Source of the DNA: Alphaproteobacteria bacterium
GTDB lineage: Bacteria > Pseudomonadota > Alphaproteobacteria > M2410
NCBI GenBank assembly: GCA_006226415.1
Contig: SBGZ01000065.1
Span: 1 to 40,733, forward strand
DNA: 40,733 bases
Direction of reading: 5' to 3'
Positions 32,832-40,733 of this stretch are shown here, one piece after another. The notes under the pieces were generated by a model that was not told the DNA's origin, did not search any database, and saw only the letters and a program-made list of their open reading frames with translations. Within the stretch, counting starts at the first letter, position 1. The number at the start of each line of letters is the position of its first letter. The position numbers and the translations under genes are program-made.

Positions 32832-33730
32832 ACATCCGGCTGTTGATCCTCATAACGGCTTGGCTCGCCCTGTCCGCTTGCACCGAGCTCGGCCCCTTTT
32901 CTGACATCCCCCAGCCCTATCGGCCCGCAGGTAAAGGAGCCTTCGACACCGCGAAAATGATCATGGCCGACCATGTGGTCGTCGCCGACATTGAAGGACT
33001 GGACGAAGAGATTGCCATGCCGCTCCGCAAGGCCATTGCCAGGGCGCTGGGGGAGAATGATATCCTGGCCACCACCGAAGCCCCGCCCATGCGCACTTCC
33101 GTTTTGGCAGGCATCTTCACCGCCGTTCCGCAGCCCCGCGTCCTCTGGACCCTCAAGGATCCCTATGGCGCGGCCACCGCGCACTTTGAAACCGACCTGC
33201 CACTGGACGCCCTCACCTATCCGGAAACTGAACAAGAAACGCGCAAAAGCATTGCGACAATCGTCGCTCTGCATCTGACCGGGAGGCCGCAGGCGGACCG
33301 CCCCAATCTGACCGCCACCTTGCCGCTGGCCAGCAATGCCCCCGCCTCACCGAACCCCACCCTCTACGGAGATCCGCCGCCGCTTTACTTCCTGCCGATA
33401 CTGGGCGCGCCCGGTGATGGCAATCGGGCCCTCGACCGGGCCATGCGCGCGGCCTTGCAAAAACGCGGCATCAAGGTTCTGAACGCCCCGGACCCCGAGG
33501 ACCTTCAGCTCCAATGCTTTGTTTCCCTGCGCCCTGCCGAGGACGACCAATCAACAATTCAGATCTTCTGGGAGATCAAAAGTCCGGAAGGCAAATCCGT
33601 TGCCTCCATCGATCAGGCGAATCGCATCCTCGCCGGCGCCCTTGATGGCGCTTGGGGACCGCTCGCCACCGATATTGCCGAAGCCGCCGCCGATGGAATC
33701 GCCCAATTTTTGGGCCAAACCAGCCCGTGA
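32828..33730 (+). CDS. Predicted lipoprotein of unknown function
   Basis: A 300-residue protein with an N-terminal lipoprotein signal: MNIRLLILITAWLALSAC, lipobox LSAC with the acylated cysteine at 18. Mature part is about 280 residues, with segments VVVADIEGLDEEIAMPLRKAIARAL near 43 and FLPILGAPGDGNRALDRAMRAALQKRGIKVL near 185 that look like two copies of a small alpha-beta unit. Similar genes follow pgeF in other alphaproteobacteria, but I know no function. The first four nt overlap the pgeF stop, and lgt lies three genes upstream in the same operon. Confidence 0.82.
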   Translation: MNIRLLILITAWLALSACTELGPFSDIPQPYRPAGKGAFDTAKMIMADHVVVADIEGLDEEIAMPLRKAIARALGENDILATTEAPPMRTSVLAGIFTAVPQPRVLWTLKDPYGAATAHFETDLPLDALTYPETEQETRKSIATIVALHLTGRPQADRPNLTATLPLASNAPASPNPTLYGDPPPLYFLPILGAPGDGNRALDRAMRAALQKRGIKVLNAPDPEDLQLQCFVSLRPAEDDQSTIQIFWEIKSPEGKSVASIDQANRILAGALDGAWGPLATDIAEAAADGIAQFLGQTSP

Positions 33731-33894
33731 TCTGAAAACACCGCCTTCGATGACAGTTTTGTTGCGATGGTTTGTTTACAAGGGACCCACCCCCTTGCTA
33801 AAACCGCCGCGCCTCATGCGGCCTGTGGATTCGGGTAAAATCTCCAGGTCAGGGATGGGGGGATCGCCGCCAGTCACGAAGGGAACCGGGACTC

Positions 33895-34827
33895 ATGAAG
33901 CTCCTCGCTGGTAACAGCAACCTCACAGTCGCTGAATCCGTTGCAAGCTATCTCAACACACCACTGACCAAAGCCGCCGTCCGCCGATTCGCGGACATGG
34001 AAGTCTTTGTGGAAATTCACGAGAATGTCCGCGGCCAGGACGTTTTTGTCATTCAATCCACCTCCTACCCGGCCAATGACAATCTGATGGAATTGCTGAT
34101 CTGCGTCGACGCGCTGTTTCGCGCTTCCGCGGCCCGCATCACTGCCGTCATCCCCTACTTCGGCTACGCCCGTCAGGACAGAAAACCCGGGCCCCGTACC
34201 CCGATTTCCGCCAAGCTGGTGGCCAATCTGTTGACCGCCGCTGGTGCCGGACGGGTCCTCACCCTTGACCTGCACGCTGGTCAGATTCAGGGCTTCTTCG
34301 ACATGCCCACCGACAACCTCTTTGCCGGACCGATCATGACCCGTGACATTGAAGAGCGTTTTGACGGCGAAGACCTCATGATGGTCTCCCCGGATGTGGG
34401 CGGCGTGGTCCGCGCCCGGGCGCTGGCCAAAAAGCTGAACGCGGATCTGGCCATCGTCGACAAGCGCCGTGAGCGCGCCGGCGAAAGTGAAGTCATGAAC
34501 ATCATTGGCGATGTCTCCGGCCGCACCTGCATTCTGGTCGATGACATCGTCGATTCCGCTGGCACGCTCTGCAATGCCGCCAATGCCCTCATCGACAAGG
34601 GTGCCAAGGACGTTTACGCCTATGTCACCCACGGGGTTCTTTCCGGCGGTGCGGTTGAGCGGGTTGCCAATTCGGCCCTTAAAAATCTGGTCATCACCGA
34701 TTCCATTGAGCCGACCCCGGAAGTGATCGCCACCCCCAATATTCGGGCCCTTTCCATTGCCCCGCTTTTGGGCGAAGCCATCCGCCGGATTGCCGAAGAC
34801 CGCTCGGTCTCCAGCCTGTTCGACTGA
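33895..34827 (+). CDS. prs: Ribose-phosphate pyrophosphokinase
   Basis: A 310-residue enzyme making PRPP from ribose 5-phosphate and ATP, the entry to nucleotide, histidine and tryptophan synthesis. It begins [20 protein letters not shown]. The ATP loop [20 protein letters not shown] is near 97, the metal/PRPP segment [20 protein letters not shown] near 124, and the PRPP loop [14 protein letters not shown] near 213. Length is normal for class I PRPP synthetase. It has 164 bp of upstream space, so it probably has its own promoter despite following the lgt operon. Confidence 0.97.
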   Translation: MKLLAGNSNLTVAESVASYLNTPLTKAAVRRFADMEVFVEIHENVRGQDVFVIQSTSYPANDNLMELLICVDALFRASAARITAVIPYFGYARQDRKPGPRTPISAKLVANLLTAAGAGRVLTLDLHAGQIQGFFDMPTDNLFAGPIMTRDIEERFDGEDLMMVSPDVGGVVRARALAKKLNADLAIVDKRRERAGESEVMNIIGDVSGRTCILVDDIVDSAGTLCNAANALIDKGAKDVYAYVTHGVLSGGAVERVANSALKNLVITDSIEPTPEVIATPNIRALSIAPLLGEAIRRIAEDRSVSSLFD

Positions 34828-34979
34828 TAAATCGCAGATTTCTGCCATTTAGGACGGGATTCCTGCCAATCGCCGGAAATCCCCACTCTCCCCTTGTTTT
34901 TTGCCCCTGCGCGGGCTAAAACCCGCCGTCCTTGGCGCCCACACCCTTGGAGGGGACGCCGCTCAATTAGGAGAGAAAA

Positions 34980-35633
34980 ATGGCTGAAAGACCAGTAATC
35001 AGCGCGACGCCGCGCGAACGAGCCGGTAAGGGGGCCGCTCGTGCAATTCGTCGTGAGGGCCGCGTTCCTGCGGTTATTTATGGCGGCAAAAAAGCCCCGG
35101 AAAATATCACTATCGAGACCCGTGCTCTTTTGAAAGAGTACAACACAGGCCTCTTCCTGCGTACGCTTTACGACGTGGATCTGGAAGGCAAGAAATCTCG
35201 CGTGATCCCTCGTGACGTTCAGCTTCACCCTGTGACCGATATGCCGGTCCATGTGGATCTTCTGCGGCTCGAAAAAGGCGCCCGCATCAGCGTTGAAGTG
35301 GTTGTGAACTTCACCAACGAAGAAGCCTGCCCTGGCCTCGTTAAAGGCGGCGTCCTCAACATCGTGCGCCACGATGTTGAACTGACAGTTCCCGTCGACG
35401 AGATCCCGACAGAGATCGTTGTTGATCTGACCGGCCTCGACTTCGGTGCTTCCGTGCACATCTCCAGCATTCCTCTGCCGGACGGCTGCACGCCGACCAT
35501 CACCGATCGTGACTTCACCATTGCGACCATCGCGGCTCCGGCTGGCGGCGCAGGCGACGAAGAAGCCGAAGGTGATGAGGGCGAAGAAGCGGCTACCGAA
35601 GACGAAGCTGCAGCTGAAGAAGGCGGCGAGTAA
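34980..35633 (+). CDS. rplY: Large ribosomal subunit protein bL25 (L25/general stress protein Ctc)
   Basis: A 217-residue two-domain L25 that binds 5S rRNA. The N-terminal L25 domain covers about 5-95 (RERAGKGAARAIRREGRVPAVIYG at the start, then RDVQLHPVTDMPVHVDLL), the C-terminal Ctc beta domain about 98-185, and the tail (186-217) is almost entirely Glu, Ala and Asp. AGGAGAG lies 6 nt before the ATG at 34980. It is followed 36 bp later by pth, the common rplY-pth-ychF order. Confidence 0.96.
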   Translation: MAERPVISATPRERAGKGAARAIRREGRVPAVIYGGKKAPENITIETRALLKEYNTGLFLRTLYDVDLEGKKSRVIPRDVQLHPVTDMPVHVDLLRLEKGARISVEVVVNFTNEEACPGLVKGGVLNIVRHDVELTVPVDEIPTEIVVDLTGLDFGASVHISSIPLPDGCTPTITDRDFTIATIAAPAGGAGDEEAEGDEGEEAATEDEAAAEEGGE

Positions 35634-35669
35634 CCCTCTCGTCGCCCCCTCTCAGACCTTGGGAGGCGC

Positions 35670-36305
35670 ATGCAAATGATCCTTCTGGTCGGCCTTGGTA
35701 ACCCTGGCAGCAAATACGTGGGCAACCGGCATAACATCGGCTACATGGTGGTCGATGAAATTGCCCGTGCCCACGGCTTTGAGTCTGAGCGGGTTCGCTT
35801 CCAGGGTTTGACCCGGGAAGGGTTTTTGAACGGTCCCGGTGGCCGCCAAAAAGCGCTGATCCTCAAACCCACCACCTATATGAACGAGTCAGGCCGCGCG
35901 GTCAGCGAAGCCTGCCGCTTTTATAAGATCGAGCCGGAAGATGTCATCGTCTTCCACGATGAGCTGGATCTTGCGGAAGGCAAGGTCCGCGCCAAGGCTG
36001 GTGGCGGCCTCGCCGGACACAATGGCCTGAAAAGCATTCGCGATCACATCGGTCCTTACTTCCGCCGTGTCCGGATCGGTATCGCCCACCCCGGCGACAA
36101 AAACCGGGTATCTGGCCACGTGCTTTCAGACTTCAGTAAAGCCGACCAGGCCTGGCTCGAGCCTTTGATCCGGGCGATCGCCGATGCATCCCCACTGCTG
36201 CTGGATGAGGATGACGCCAAATTCATGACCAAAGTTGCCCTGGCCACCCAGCCGCAACGCGAAAAGAACCCTAAACCGAAAGAGACCCCCGAAGATGGGA
36301 TTTAA
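35670..36305 (+). CDS. pth: Peptidyl-tRNA hydrolase
   Basis: A 211-residue esterase that recycles peptidyl-tRNA. Conserved residues: [21 protein letters not shown] (Asn and catalytic His near 22), [13 protein letters not shown] near 70, [16 protein letters not shown] near 92 (Asp), and [13 protein letters not shown] near 111. A 20-residue Lys/Pro-rich tail is extra. ATG 35670 has GGGAGG 3-4 nt upstream; ATG 35676 ([11 protein letters not shown]) has a more usual 9-nt spacing and may be the real start. The stop overlaps the start of ychF by 11 nt. Confidence 0.96.
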   Translation: MQMILLVGLGNPGSKYVGNRHNIGYMVVDEIARAHGFESERVRFQGLTREGFLNGPGGRQKALILKPTTYMNESGRAVSEACRFYKIEPEDVIVFHDELDLAEGKVRAKAGGGLAGHNGLKSIRDHIGPYFRRVRIGIAHPGDKNRVSGHVLSDFSKADQAWLEPLIRAIADASPLLLDEDDAKFMTKVALATQPQREKNPKPKETPEDGI

Positions 36306-37392
36306 GTGCGGTATTGTTGGTCTGCCCAATGTGGGCAAGTCCACCCTCTTCAATGCTTTGACCCAGACAGCGACCGCCCAGGCCGCCAACTATCCTTTCT
36401 GCACCATCGAGCCCAATGTGGGCGAAGTGGCGGTGCCGGACACGCGCTTACAGGAACTGGCCGCAACCGCGGGCTCGAAGGAAATCATCCCCTCGCGCCT
36501 CACCTTCGTCGATATTGCCGGTCTCGTAAAAGGGGCTTCGAAAGGCGAAGGCTTGGGCAACCAGTTCCTCGCGAATATTCGCGAGGTCGACGCCATTGCC
36601 TATGTCCTGCGTTGCTTTGAAGACGAGGACGTCACCCATGTGGAGGGCCGCATTGATCCGCTCGCCGATGCCGAGACGGTTGAAACCGAGCTCATGCTGG
36701 CCGACATGGAAAGCCTTGAAAAACGCATCCCCAATATCGAGCGCCGTATCCGCGGCCAGGATAAGGAAGCCAAGGTTCAACTGATGCTGGTTGAAAAGGC
36801 CCTTGTGCTTTTGCGCGAAGGCAAGCCCGCCCGTCTTGTCGAAATCGAGGATGAGCATAAAGCCGCCTACAAGCAACTCAACCTCCTGACCACCAAGCCG
36901 GTTCTCTACGTCTGTAATGTGGACGAGGCTTCAGCCGCCACAGGCAATGAATATTCGAAAATGGTCGAAGAACGCGCGGCCAAAGACGGCGCGGCCTGCG
37001 TCACCATCTCCGCCAAGATCGAGAGCGAAATCGCCCAATTGCCCAGCGACGAAGCAGAAGAATTTCTCGGCGAGCTGGGCCTCGAAGAACCAGGCCTTAA
37101 CCGCCTCATTCGTGCCGGTTACGACCTCTTGCACCTGCAGACCTATTTTACCTGCGGCCCGAAAGAAACCCGTGCCTGGACCATTCCCACTGGCTATACC
37201 GCGCCGCAAGCGGCCGGTGTCATCCATACGGATTTCGAAAAAGGCTTCATCCGCGCCGAAACCATCTCCTATGACGATTTCATCGCCTGCAAAGGCGAAA
37301 ACGGCGCCAAGGATGCCGGTAAGATGCGTCTTGAAGGCAAGGACTACATCGTTAAAGATGGCGATGTGATGCACTTCCGCTTCGCAAACTAA
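36295..37392 (+). CDS. ychF: Redox-regulated ATPase YchF (Obg family)
   Basis: A 365-residue P-loop protein of the Obg superfamily that prefers ATP and binds the ribosome; it is linked to stress response in bacteria. P-loop GLPNVGKST at 8-16, switch [22 protein letters not shown] near 67, specificity region CNVDEAS near 206, and a C-terminal TGS domain ([29 protein letters not shown]). The start ATG 36295 lies inside the pth 3' end; the in-frame ATG at 36235 would add an Arg/Pro-rich piece translated from pth and is rejected. Confidence 0.96.
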   Translation: MGFKCGIVGLPNVGKSTLFNALTQTATAQAANYPFCTIEPNVGEVAVPDTRLQELAATAGSKEIIPSRLTFVDIAGLVKGASKGEGLGNQFLANIREVDAIAYVLRCFEDEDVTHVEGRIDPLADAETVETELMLADMESLEKRIPNIERRIRGQDKEAKVQLMLVEKALVLLREGKPARLVEIEDEHKAAYKQLNLLTTKPVLYVCNVDEASAATGNEYSKMVEERAAKDGAACVTISAKIESEIAQLPSDEAEEFLGELGLEEPGLNRLIRAGYDLLHLQTYFTCGPKETRAWTIPTGYTAPQAAGVIHTDFEKGFIRAETISYDDFIACKGENGAKDAGKMRLEGKDYIVKDGDVMHFRFAN

Positions 37393-37433
37393 TAAGAAGG
37401 GGCCGCCAAGAGTCCCTCGGAGGATAAGGCGCT

Positions 37434-37898
37434 ATGAGTGACGGCTGCCGCTATTTTGAGGACTTTCAGCCCGGTGACGTGTTTGAGTTCAAAGGAACGC
37501 CCGTTACCAAAGAAGAAATCATCGAATTCGCCCGTGAATACGACCCCCAGATTCACCACCTGGACGAAGAGCTGGCCAAGGACACGATCCTCGGCAAATT
37601 CTGTGCCTCGGGCTGGCACTCCTGCGCCATGTTGATGCGCCTCATCTGCGATACTTATTTGAACCAACAAGAGCACATCGGCTCGCCGGGCATTCATGAA
37701 GTCAGATGGCGCACGCCCGTTGAGCCGGGCGATGTGTTCCACGTCAAACGCACAATCAAGTCCGCACGCGCCGTCCCGGGCCAGCTCGATCGTGGATTGG
37801 TGCGTGTTTTTCTCGATGTCAAAAACCAGGAAGGCCGTCCGCTCCTCACCATGGATTGCTCCGCGCTCTATCGCCGCCGCCCGGCAGAGGAGGTTTAA
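37434..37898 (+). CDS. MaoC family (R)-hydratase, first of a pair
   Basis: A 154-residue hot-dog-fold protein. The hydratase 2 motif is visible: FAREYDPQIHHLDEE near 31-45, with Asp and His spaced as in the D-x(4)-H catalytic pair, and the later GIHEVRWRTPVEPGDVFHVK shared with the family. Substrate is probably an enoyl-CoA or a related acyl thioester. GGAGG precedes ATG 37434 by about 10 nt. A second MaoC gene starts 4 bp after its stop. The two probably form one transcript, and perhaps a heterodimer. Confidence 0.87.
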   Translation: MSDGCRYFEDFQPGDVFEFKGTPVTKEEIIEFAREYDPQIHHLDEELAKDTILGKFCASGWHSCAMLMRLICDTYLNQQEHIGSPGIHEVRWRTPVEPGDVFHVKRTIKSARAVPGQLDRGLVRVFLDVKNQEGRPLLTMDCSALYRRRPAEEV

Positions 37899-37902
37899 CC
37901 CC

Positions 37903-38394
37903 ATGTATCTGGAAGACATTCCCCTCGGCACCACGGCAGAGCTCGGCTCTTACACTTTTACCGAGGAAGACATCATCGCCTTTGCGACAAAATACGATCC
38001 GCAACCCTTTCACATCGACCCCGTGGCCGCCAAGGCCCATGAGTTCGGCGGCATTGTCGCCTCAGGACTGCATGTCGGCTGCATCTGGATGAAGCTGATG
38101 ATTGCCAGCCGCGATCGGACCACCCACGAGGTCGCCACCCATAGTGAAGACCCGCCGCCGCGCGCCGGCGGTGCCTCGCCGGGTTTTCTCGACATGCGCT
38201 GGAAGAAACCAGTGCGCCCAGGGGATACCATTACATTTTTCAATACGACCCTCGCCCATAAGGATCTGGGCCGCCGCAAGGATCTCGGCATTCTGCAATC
38301 CAAAAGCGTTGGCATCAATCAGAACGGCGAAGAGGTTTTCTCCTATGTCGGCCAAGGGCTTTTCCCCCGCCGCCCGCAAGCTGGACAAGAATAA
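37903..38394 (+). CDS. MaoC family (R)-hydratase, second of a pair
   Basis: A 163-residue hot-dog protein starting MYLEDIPLGTTAELGSYTFTEEDI, with catalytic FATKYDPQPFHIDP near 29-42 and FLDMRWKKPVRPGDTITF near 94. It is similar in layout to the preceding gene but not a recent duplicate. GGAGG lies 10 nt before ATG 37903, inside the end of the first gene. The frame extends upstream through the first gene, but that part is out-of-frame translation. A dienelactone hydrolase follows 44 bp downstream. Confidence 0.88.
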   Translation: MYLEDIPLGTTAELGSYTFTEEDIIAFATKYDPQPFHIDPVAAKAHEFGGIVASGLHVGCIWMKLMIASRDRTTHEVATHSEDPPPRAGGASPGFLDMRWKKPVRPGDTITFFNTTLAHKDLGRRKDLGILQSKSVGINQNGEEVFSYVGQGLFPRRPQAGQE

Positions 38395-38438
38395 CGCTGC
38401 GGCCTAGGCTCTCTGAAAAACAAAAGGGAGAAAGCCAA

Positions 38439-39104
38439 ATGGGCACAATGATCGATCTTCACGTTTCCGATGGCGCTGTCATCAAGGCCTACCATGCGCA
38501 AGCGCAGGGCGCGCGCAAGGGCGGCCTCATTGTCATTCAGGAAATCTTTGGGGTCACCGACCACATCAAGGAAGTCGCCGACAGCTATGCCGCCGATGGA
38601 TACGAAGTGATTGCCCCTTCTCTCTTTGACCGCCAGGCCCCGCTCTTTGAGGCGACCTATTCTGAAGAGGATGTGAAAAAATCCATCGCGCTTGCGGGCC
38701 AGAACCCACCAGACGAGCGCATGGCCGATTTGCAAGCCGCCATGGATATGCTGAAAGGCAAAGGCCCGGTCTTTATGACCGGCTATTGCTATGGCGGTTC
38801 CCTCTGCTGGGTCGCCGCCTGCCGCCTGGATGGCCTTGCCGCGGTTTCAGGCTATTACGGCCGCCTGGCGCCGGAATATGCGGACGAGACCCCCAAATGC
38901 CCGGTCATCATGCACTTCGGCGAGCACGACCACGCCATCCCCATGGACCGGGTCCAACATTTGCAGGACGCGCACCCTGACGTCCCGGTCTATGTCTATG
39001 ACGCCGGTCACGGCTTCAACTCCGACCGCCGCGCCGACTATGACGAGGCCTGCGCCGCCCTCGCCCGCAAGCGAACCCTGGAGCTGTTCGCGGCGAATAG
39101 CTGA
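38439..39104 (+). CDS. Dienelactone hydrolase family protein
   Basis: A 221-residue alpha/beta hydrolase. The triad is C117 in GYCYGGSLCW, D164 in FGEHDHAIP and H191 in GHGFNSDRR; E36 in VIQEIFGV matches the glutamate that holds the cysteine in the resting enzyme. Family members open dienelactones in aromatic degradation, but most chromosomal copies act on unknown esters, and nothing nearby points to an aromatic pathway. GGGAGAAAG precedes ATG 38439. It probably ends the ychF-maoC-maoC-dlh run of plus-strand genes. Confidence 0.92.
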   Translation: MGTMIDLHVSDGAVIKAYHAQAQGARKGGLIVIQEIFGVTDHIKEVADSYAADGYEVIAPSLFDRQAPLFEATYSEEDVKKSIALAGQNPPDERMADLQAAMDMLKGKGPVFMTGYCYGGSLCWVAACRLDGLAAVSGYYGRLAPEYADETPKCPVIMHFGEHDHAIPMDRVQHLQDAHPDVPVYVYDAGHGFNSDRRADYDEACAALARKRTLELFAANS

Positions 39105-39464
39105 ACCCCTACCTGCATCCCCCGCGTAGGCGGGGGAAATGTGCCTCATCCTGAGGAGCGCAAAGCGCGTCTCGAAGAATGAAACGAAAAGGGGCCAGTC
39201 AACGAAATGTGCCTCATCCTGAGGAGCGCAAAGCGCGTCTCGAAGGATGAGACGAAAAGGGGCCATGCTTCGAGACGAGCCGTCCCGGCTCTCCTCAGCA
39301 TGAGGTCGGAGTATTTGATTCTGGCTTCCCGCTAGCTCGGGGATGGCAATGAATAGATAACCCGTAACCCCGGGCTTGACCCGGTGTCCAATGGCCTTTC
39401 GGACCAACCGCAACGTGGATTGGACCCCGGATCGCGCTCACTAACGTTCACTTGTCCGGGGATA
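39105..39464. other. Repeat-filled intergenic region between dienelactone hydrolase and petC
   Basis: No gene. It holds a CCCCCGCGTAGGCGGGGG palindrome (about 39119-39136), the two 61-bp repeats with their inverted remnant, and a further hairpin pair of the CCCCGGGCTTGACCCGG / TGTCCGGGGAT type (39368-39383 and about 39423-39462). Both flanking genes point into it, so it accumulates 3'-end repeats. Confidence 0.75.
39137..39265. repeat. Two 61-bp direct repeats (CCTCATCCTGAGGAG family)
   Basis: The 61-bp unit AAATGTGCCTCATCCTGAGG...AAAAGGGGCCA stands at 39137-39197 and 39205-39265, with 7 bp between and only two differences. Each unit contains the palindromes CCTCATCCTGAGG and GCGCAAAGCGC. 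An inverted remnant (TGCTTCGAGACGAGCC... CTCCTCAGCATGAGG) follows at 39266-39305. CCTCATCCTGAGGAG...CGTCTCGAAGGATGAGG is a widespread repeat in alphaproteobacteria, mostly Rhizobiales, as I recall it. Confidence 0.85.
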
Positions 39465-39503
39465 CAAAAAAGGAAAGGCTGCCGTGATTTCTCACCGCAG
39501 CCC
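39465..39503 (-). terminator. Intrinsic terminator of the petABC operon
   Basis: On the minus strand GGCTGCGGTGA pairs with TCACGGCAGCC around GAAA (one G-G mismatch), followed by TTTCCTTTTTT. It lies 27 bp after the petC stop codon and is a good end for the cytochrome bc1 transcript. Confidence 0.85.
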
Positions 39504-39529
39504 TAATTTTCCCAATTCAAACTTCTGAA

Positions 39530-40339
39530 CTAGTGCTGGTCGCTCCAGACCCGACGATAAGAAAGGAACGTCAGGAAGGTCAGGATCAGCAAGAAGATCA
39601 TAGCCTTAAAGCCAGCTTCCTTGCGGGCATTGAGTTTCGGCTCGGCGGCCCACATCAGGAACTGCGCCACATCGTGGGCTTCCTGCTCGAGGGTGGCTTC
39701 CGTGCCGTCTTCATATTCCACATCCTCACCATAAAGCGGCTGCGCCATGGCAAGCTGCCCACCCGGGAAGACCGGGTTGTAGTTGAGGCCTTCCATGAGC
39801 TCTGTGTGCTCAGGCAGGTCCTGGCCATAACCGGTCAGGAGGTTGTAGAGGTAGTCCGGACCACCGGCGCGGGACTTCGCCACCAGCGAAAGATCCGGCG
39901 GCAAGGCGCCGCCATTAGCAGCCTTTGCCGCGTTCTCATTGGCAAAGGGCGCCACAAAGCGGTCGGCAGGCGTTGCCGGACGCATCAGCGGATAACCGTC
40001 TTCGTCAGTGGTCTCGCCGTCTTCATTCGGTCCCGCCGGAACTTCATGGGACTTGGCAATCTCTTTGACTTCGTCCACGGAAAATTCCGGGCCGCCTTTG
40101 TCAGACAGATTACGGTAGGCCAAGAGGTTCAGCGAGTGACAACCGGAGCAGACTTCAGAATAAACCTGATAGCCACGACGAACCGCCGCTTTGTCAAGCT
40201 GGCCAAAGAGGCCGTCAAAAGACCATTCCTGCTCGGCAAGGTGAACCTCATCGCCAGATGCCAGCGCCGCTGGCGCCGCAGAAATCATCGCCGCGGAAAG
40301 GCTGAGAGCGGCAAGAAACTTTGTCATTGGATTTTTCAT
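39530..40339 (-). CDS. petC: Cytochrome c1 of the ubiquinol-cytochrome c reductase complex
   Basis: A 269-residue haem protein. Signal peptide at 1-28 (ends ALASG), haem c site CSGCH at 64-68, the distal ligand methionine probably in GGQLAMAQPLYGED near 199, and a C-terminal membrane anchor (FKAMIFLLILTFLTFLSYRRVW). It transfers electrons from the Rieske protein to cytochrome c in the periplasm. Its ATG overlaps the petB stop (ATGA), so the two are translationally coupled. The terminator at 39465-39503 ends the operon. Confidence 0.96.
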   Translation of the reverse strand: MKNPMTKFLAALSLSAAMISAAPAALASGDEVHLAEQEWSFDGLFGQLDKAAVRRGYQVYSEVCSGCHSLNLLAYRNLSDKGGPEFSVDEVKEIAKSHEVPAGPNEDGETTDEDGYPLMRPATPADRFVAPFANENAAKAANGGALPPDLSLVAKSRAGGPDYLYNLLTGYGQDLPEHTELMEGLNYNPVFPGGQLAMAQPLYGEDVEYEDGTEATLEQEAHDVAQFLMWAAEPKLNARKEAGFKAMIFLLILTFLTFLSYRRVWSDQH

Positions 40340-40733
40340 TTCTTGTCTCCCTTGTTGGAAGCCGCGAGCACGGATTCATGAATACCCGCCGGAACTTCTT
40401 TGGTCTTCTCAAAGAACGGCACCAATGGCATCAGCACCAAGAAGTAGGCAAAGTAGTAAATCGTCGCGATAAGGCCGAGTTGCGAGGCTTCCATCATCCC
40501 GCCCAGAACTTTGAGGTCCGGCGAATTTGCTCCGCACCACCCGAGGATCGCACAATCGATCAGGAAGACGATGAAGAAGAAACGCATCATCGGACGGTAG
40601 CGCAAGGAACGTACCTTTGAGCGGTCCAGCCAGGGCAGGAAGAACAGCACGATGATCGAGCCGAACATGGCCATAACGCCGAGCAGTTTTGAATCCAGGA
40701 ACAGGATGTCAAAAGTGATCGACCGCAGGATCG
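40336..40733 (-). CDS. petB: Cytochrome b of the bc1 complex, C-terminal part
   Basis: The window cuts this gene; the visible 131 or so residues continue past 40733. The sequence ILRSITFDILFLDSKLLGVMAMFGSIIVLFFLPWLD is the PEWxF-downstream region of cytochrome b, with the C-terminal transmembrane helices (FGSIIVLFFLPWLD, RFFFIVFLIDCAILGW, LIATIYYFAYFLVLMPLVP) clear. It holds the two haem b groups and the quinone sites in its N-terminal part, which is outside. The stop overlaps the petC start. Confidence 0.95.
   Translation of the reverse strand, partial: ILRSITFDILFLDSKLLGVMAMFGSIIVLFFLPWLDRSKVRSLRYRPMMRFFFIVFLIDCAILGWCGANSPDLKVLGGMMEASQLGLIATIYYFAYFLVLMPLVPFFEKTKEVPAGIHESVLAASNKGDKK

Noticed and set aside
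33874-34848. Long antisense open frame (324 codons) opposite prs
   Set aside because: It mirrors prs almost exactly; high GC makes long shadows common, and its sequence has no family resemblance.

Overview
The window looks like chromosomal DNA of a GC-rich alphaproteobacterium. The evidence is the gene content: an ELM1-type protein beside thioredoxin reductase, a PetP/PetR-like MarR plus OmpR pair, cytochrome bc1 PetB-PetC, EgtA/plant-type glutamate-cysteine ligase, UbiA, UbiD and UbiK. A full CtrA-type site (TTAA-N7-TTAAC) and the palindromic intergenic repeats point the same way. I cannot place it below class with confidence; a Hyphomicrobiales/Parvibaculales-like organism fits best. Most of the window is housekeeping DNA.

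Layout. 1-3125: start of a divergent Lrp/AsnC regulator, an ELM1-family protein, trxB and a LysR regulator. 3106-4522: a visibly AT-richer two-gene island on the minus strand, encoding a protein resembling the C-terminal domains of polymorphic/type VI toxins (apparently frameshifted) followed 5 bp later by an exported protein made of two copies of one domain, a candidate effector-immunity pair. 4523-5135: spacer with hairpins, a terminator and a 57-residue PLDc_N-like membrane protein. 5199-8591: msrP, gshA and rsmE (minus). 8649-12807: ubiA, a fatty acid desaturase, ubiD and a small ABM-like protein (plus). 13022-14224: aspartate aminotransferase (minus). 14440-14821: two tiny membrane proteins facing each other across a terminator. 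15001-18002: uvrB and a methyltransferase. 18003-18491: a PAS_5 protein (minus). 18702-20954: a Ca2+/Na+ antiporter, a pteridine-reductase-like SDR and folB. 20955-21327: a regulatory intergenic region with a CtrA site, a perfect palindrome and a DnaA-box cluster. 21328-23935: uvrC, moaD and moaE. 24140-27810: ilvE (minus) divergent from marR, ompR-type regulator and histidine kinase. 28175-29923: proC, ybjN-like and ubiK (minus). 30086-33730: a tightly coupled lgt, midA-like, pgeF and lipoprotein operon. 33895-37392: prs, rplY, pth and ychF. 37434-39104: two MaoC hydratases and a dienelactone hydrolase. 39530-40733: petC and the 3' end of petB (minus).

The genes fall into recognisable modules: ubiquinone (ubiA, ubiD-like, ubiK), redox and thiol balance (trxB, gshA, msrP), nucleotide excision repair (uvrB, uvrC), molybdopterin (moaD, moaE), pterin/folate (SDR, folB), amino acids (aspartate aminotransferase, ilvE, proC), translation (rplY, pth, ychF) and respiration (petB, petC, with petP/petR-like regulators 13 kb away).

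The least ordinary content is (i) the 3106-4522 toxin/immunity-like island, (ii) a structured roughly 60-70 bp element found three times within 0-10 nt of the stop codon of minus-strand genes, whose hairpin changes sequence but keeps pairing, (iii) the CtrA/DnaA-box intergenic region before uvrC, and (iv) several different families of short palindromic repeats, some in tandem, in nearly every sizeable gap. No tRNA, rRNA, CRISPR array, transposase or complete prophage was seen.
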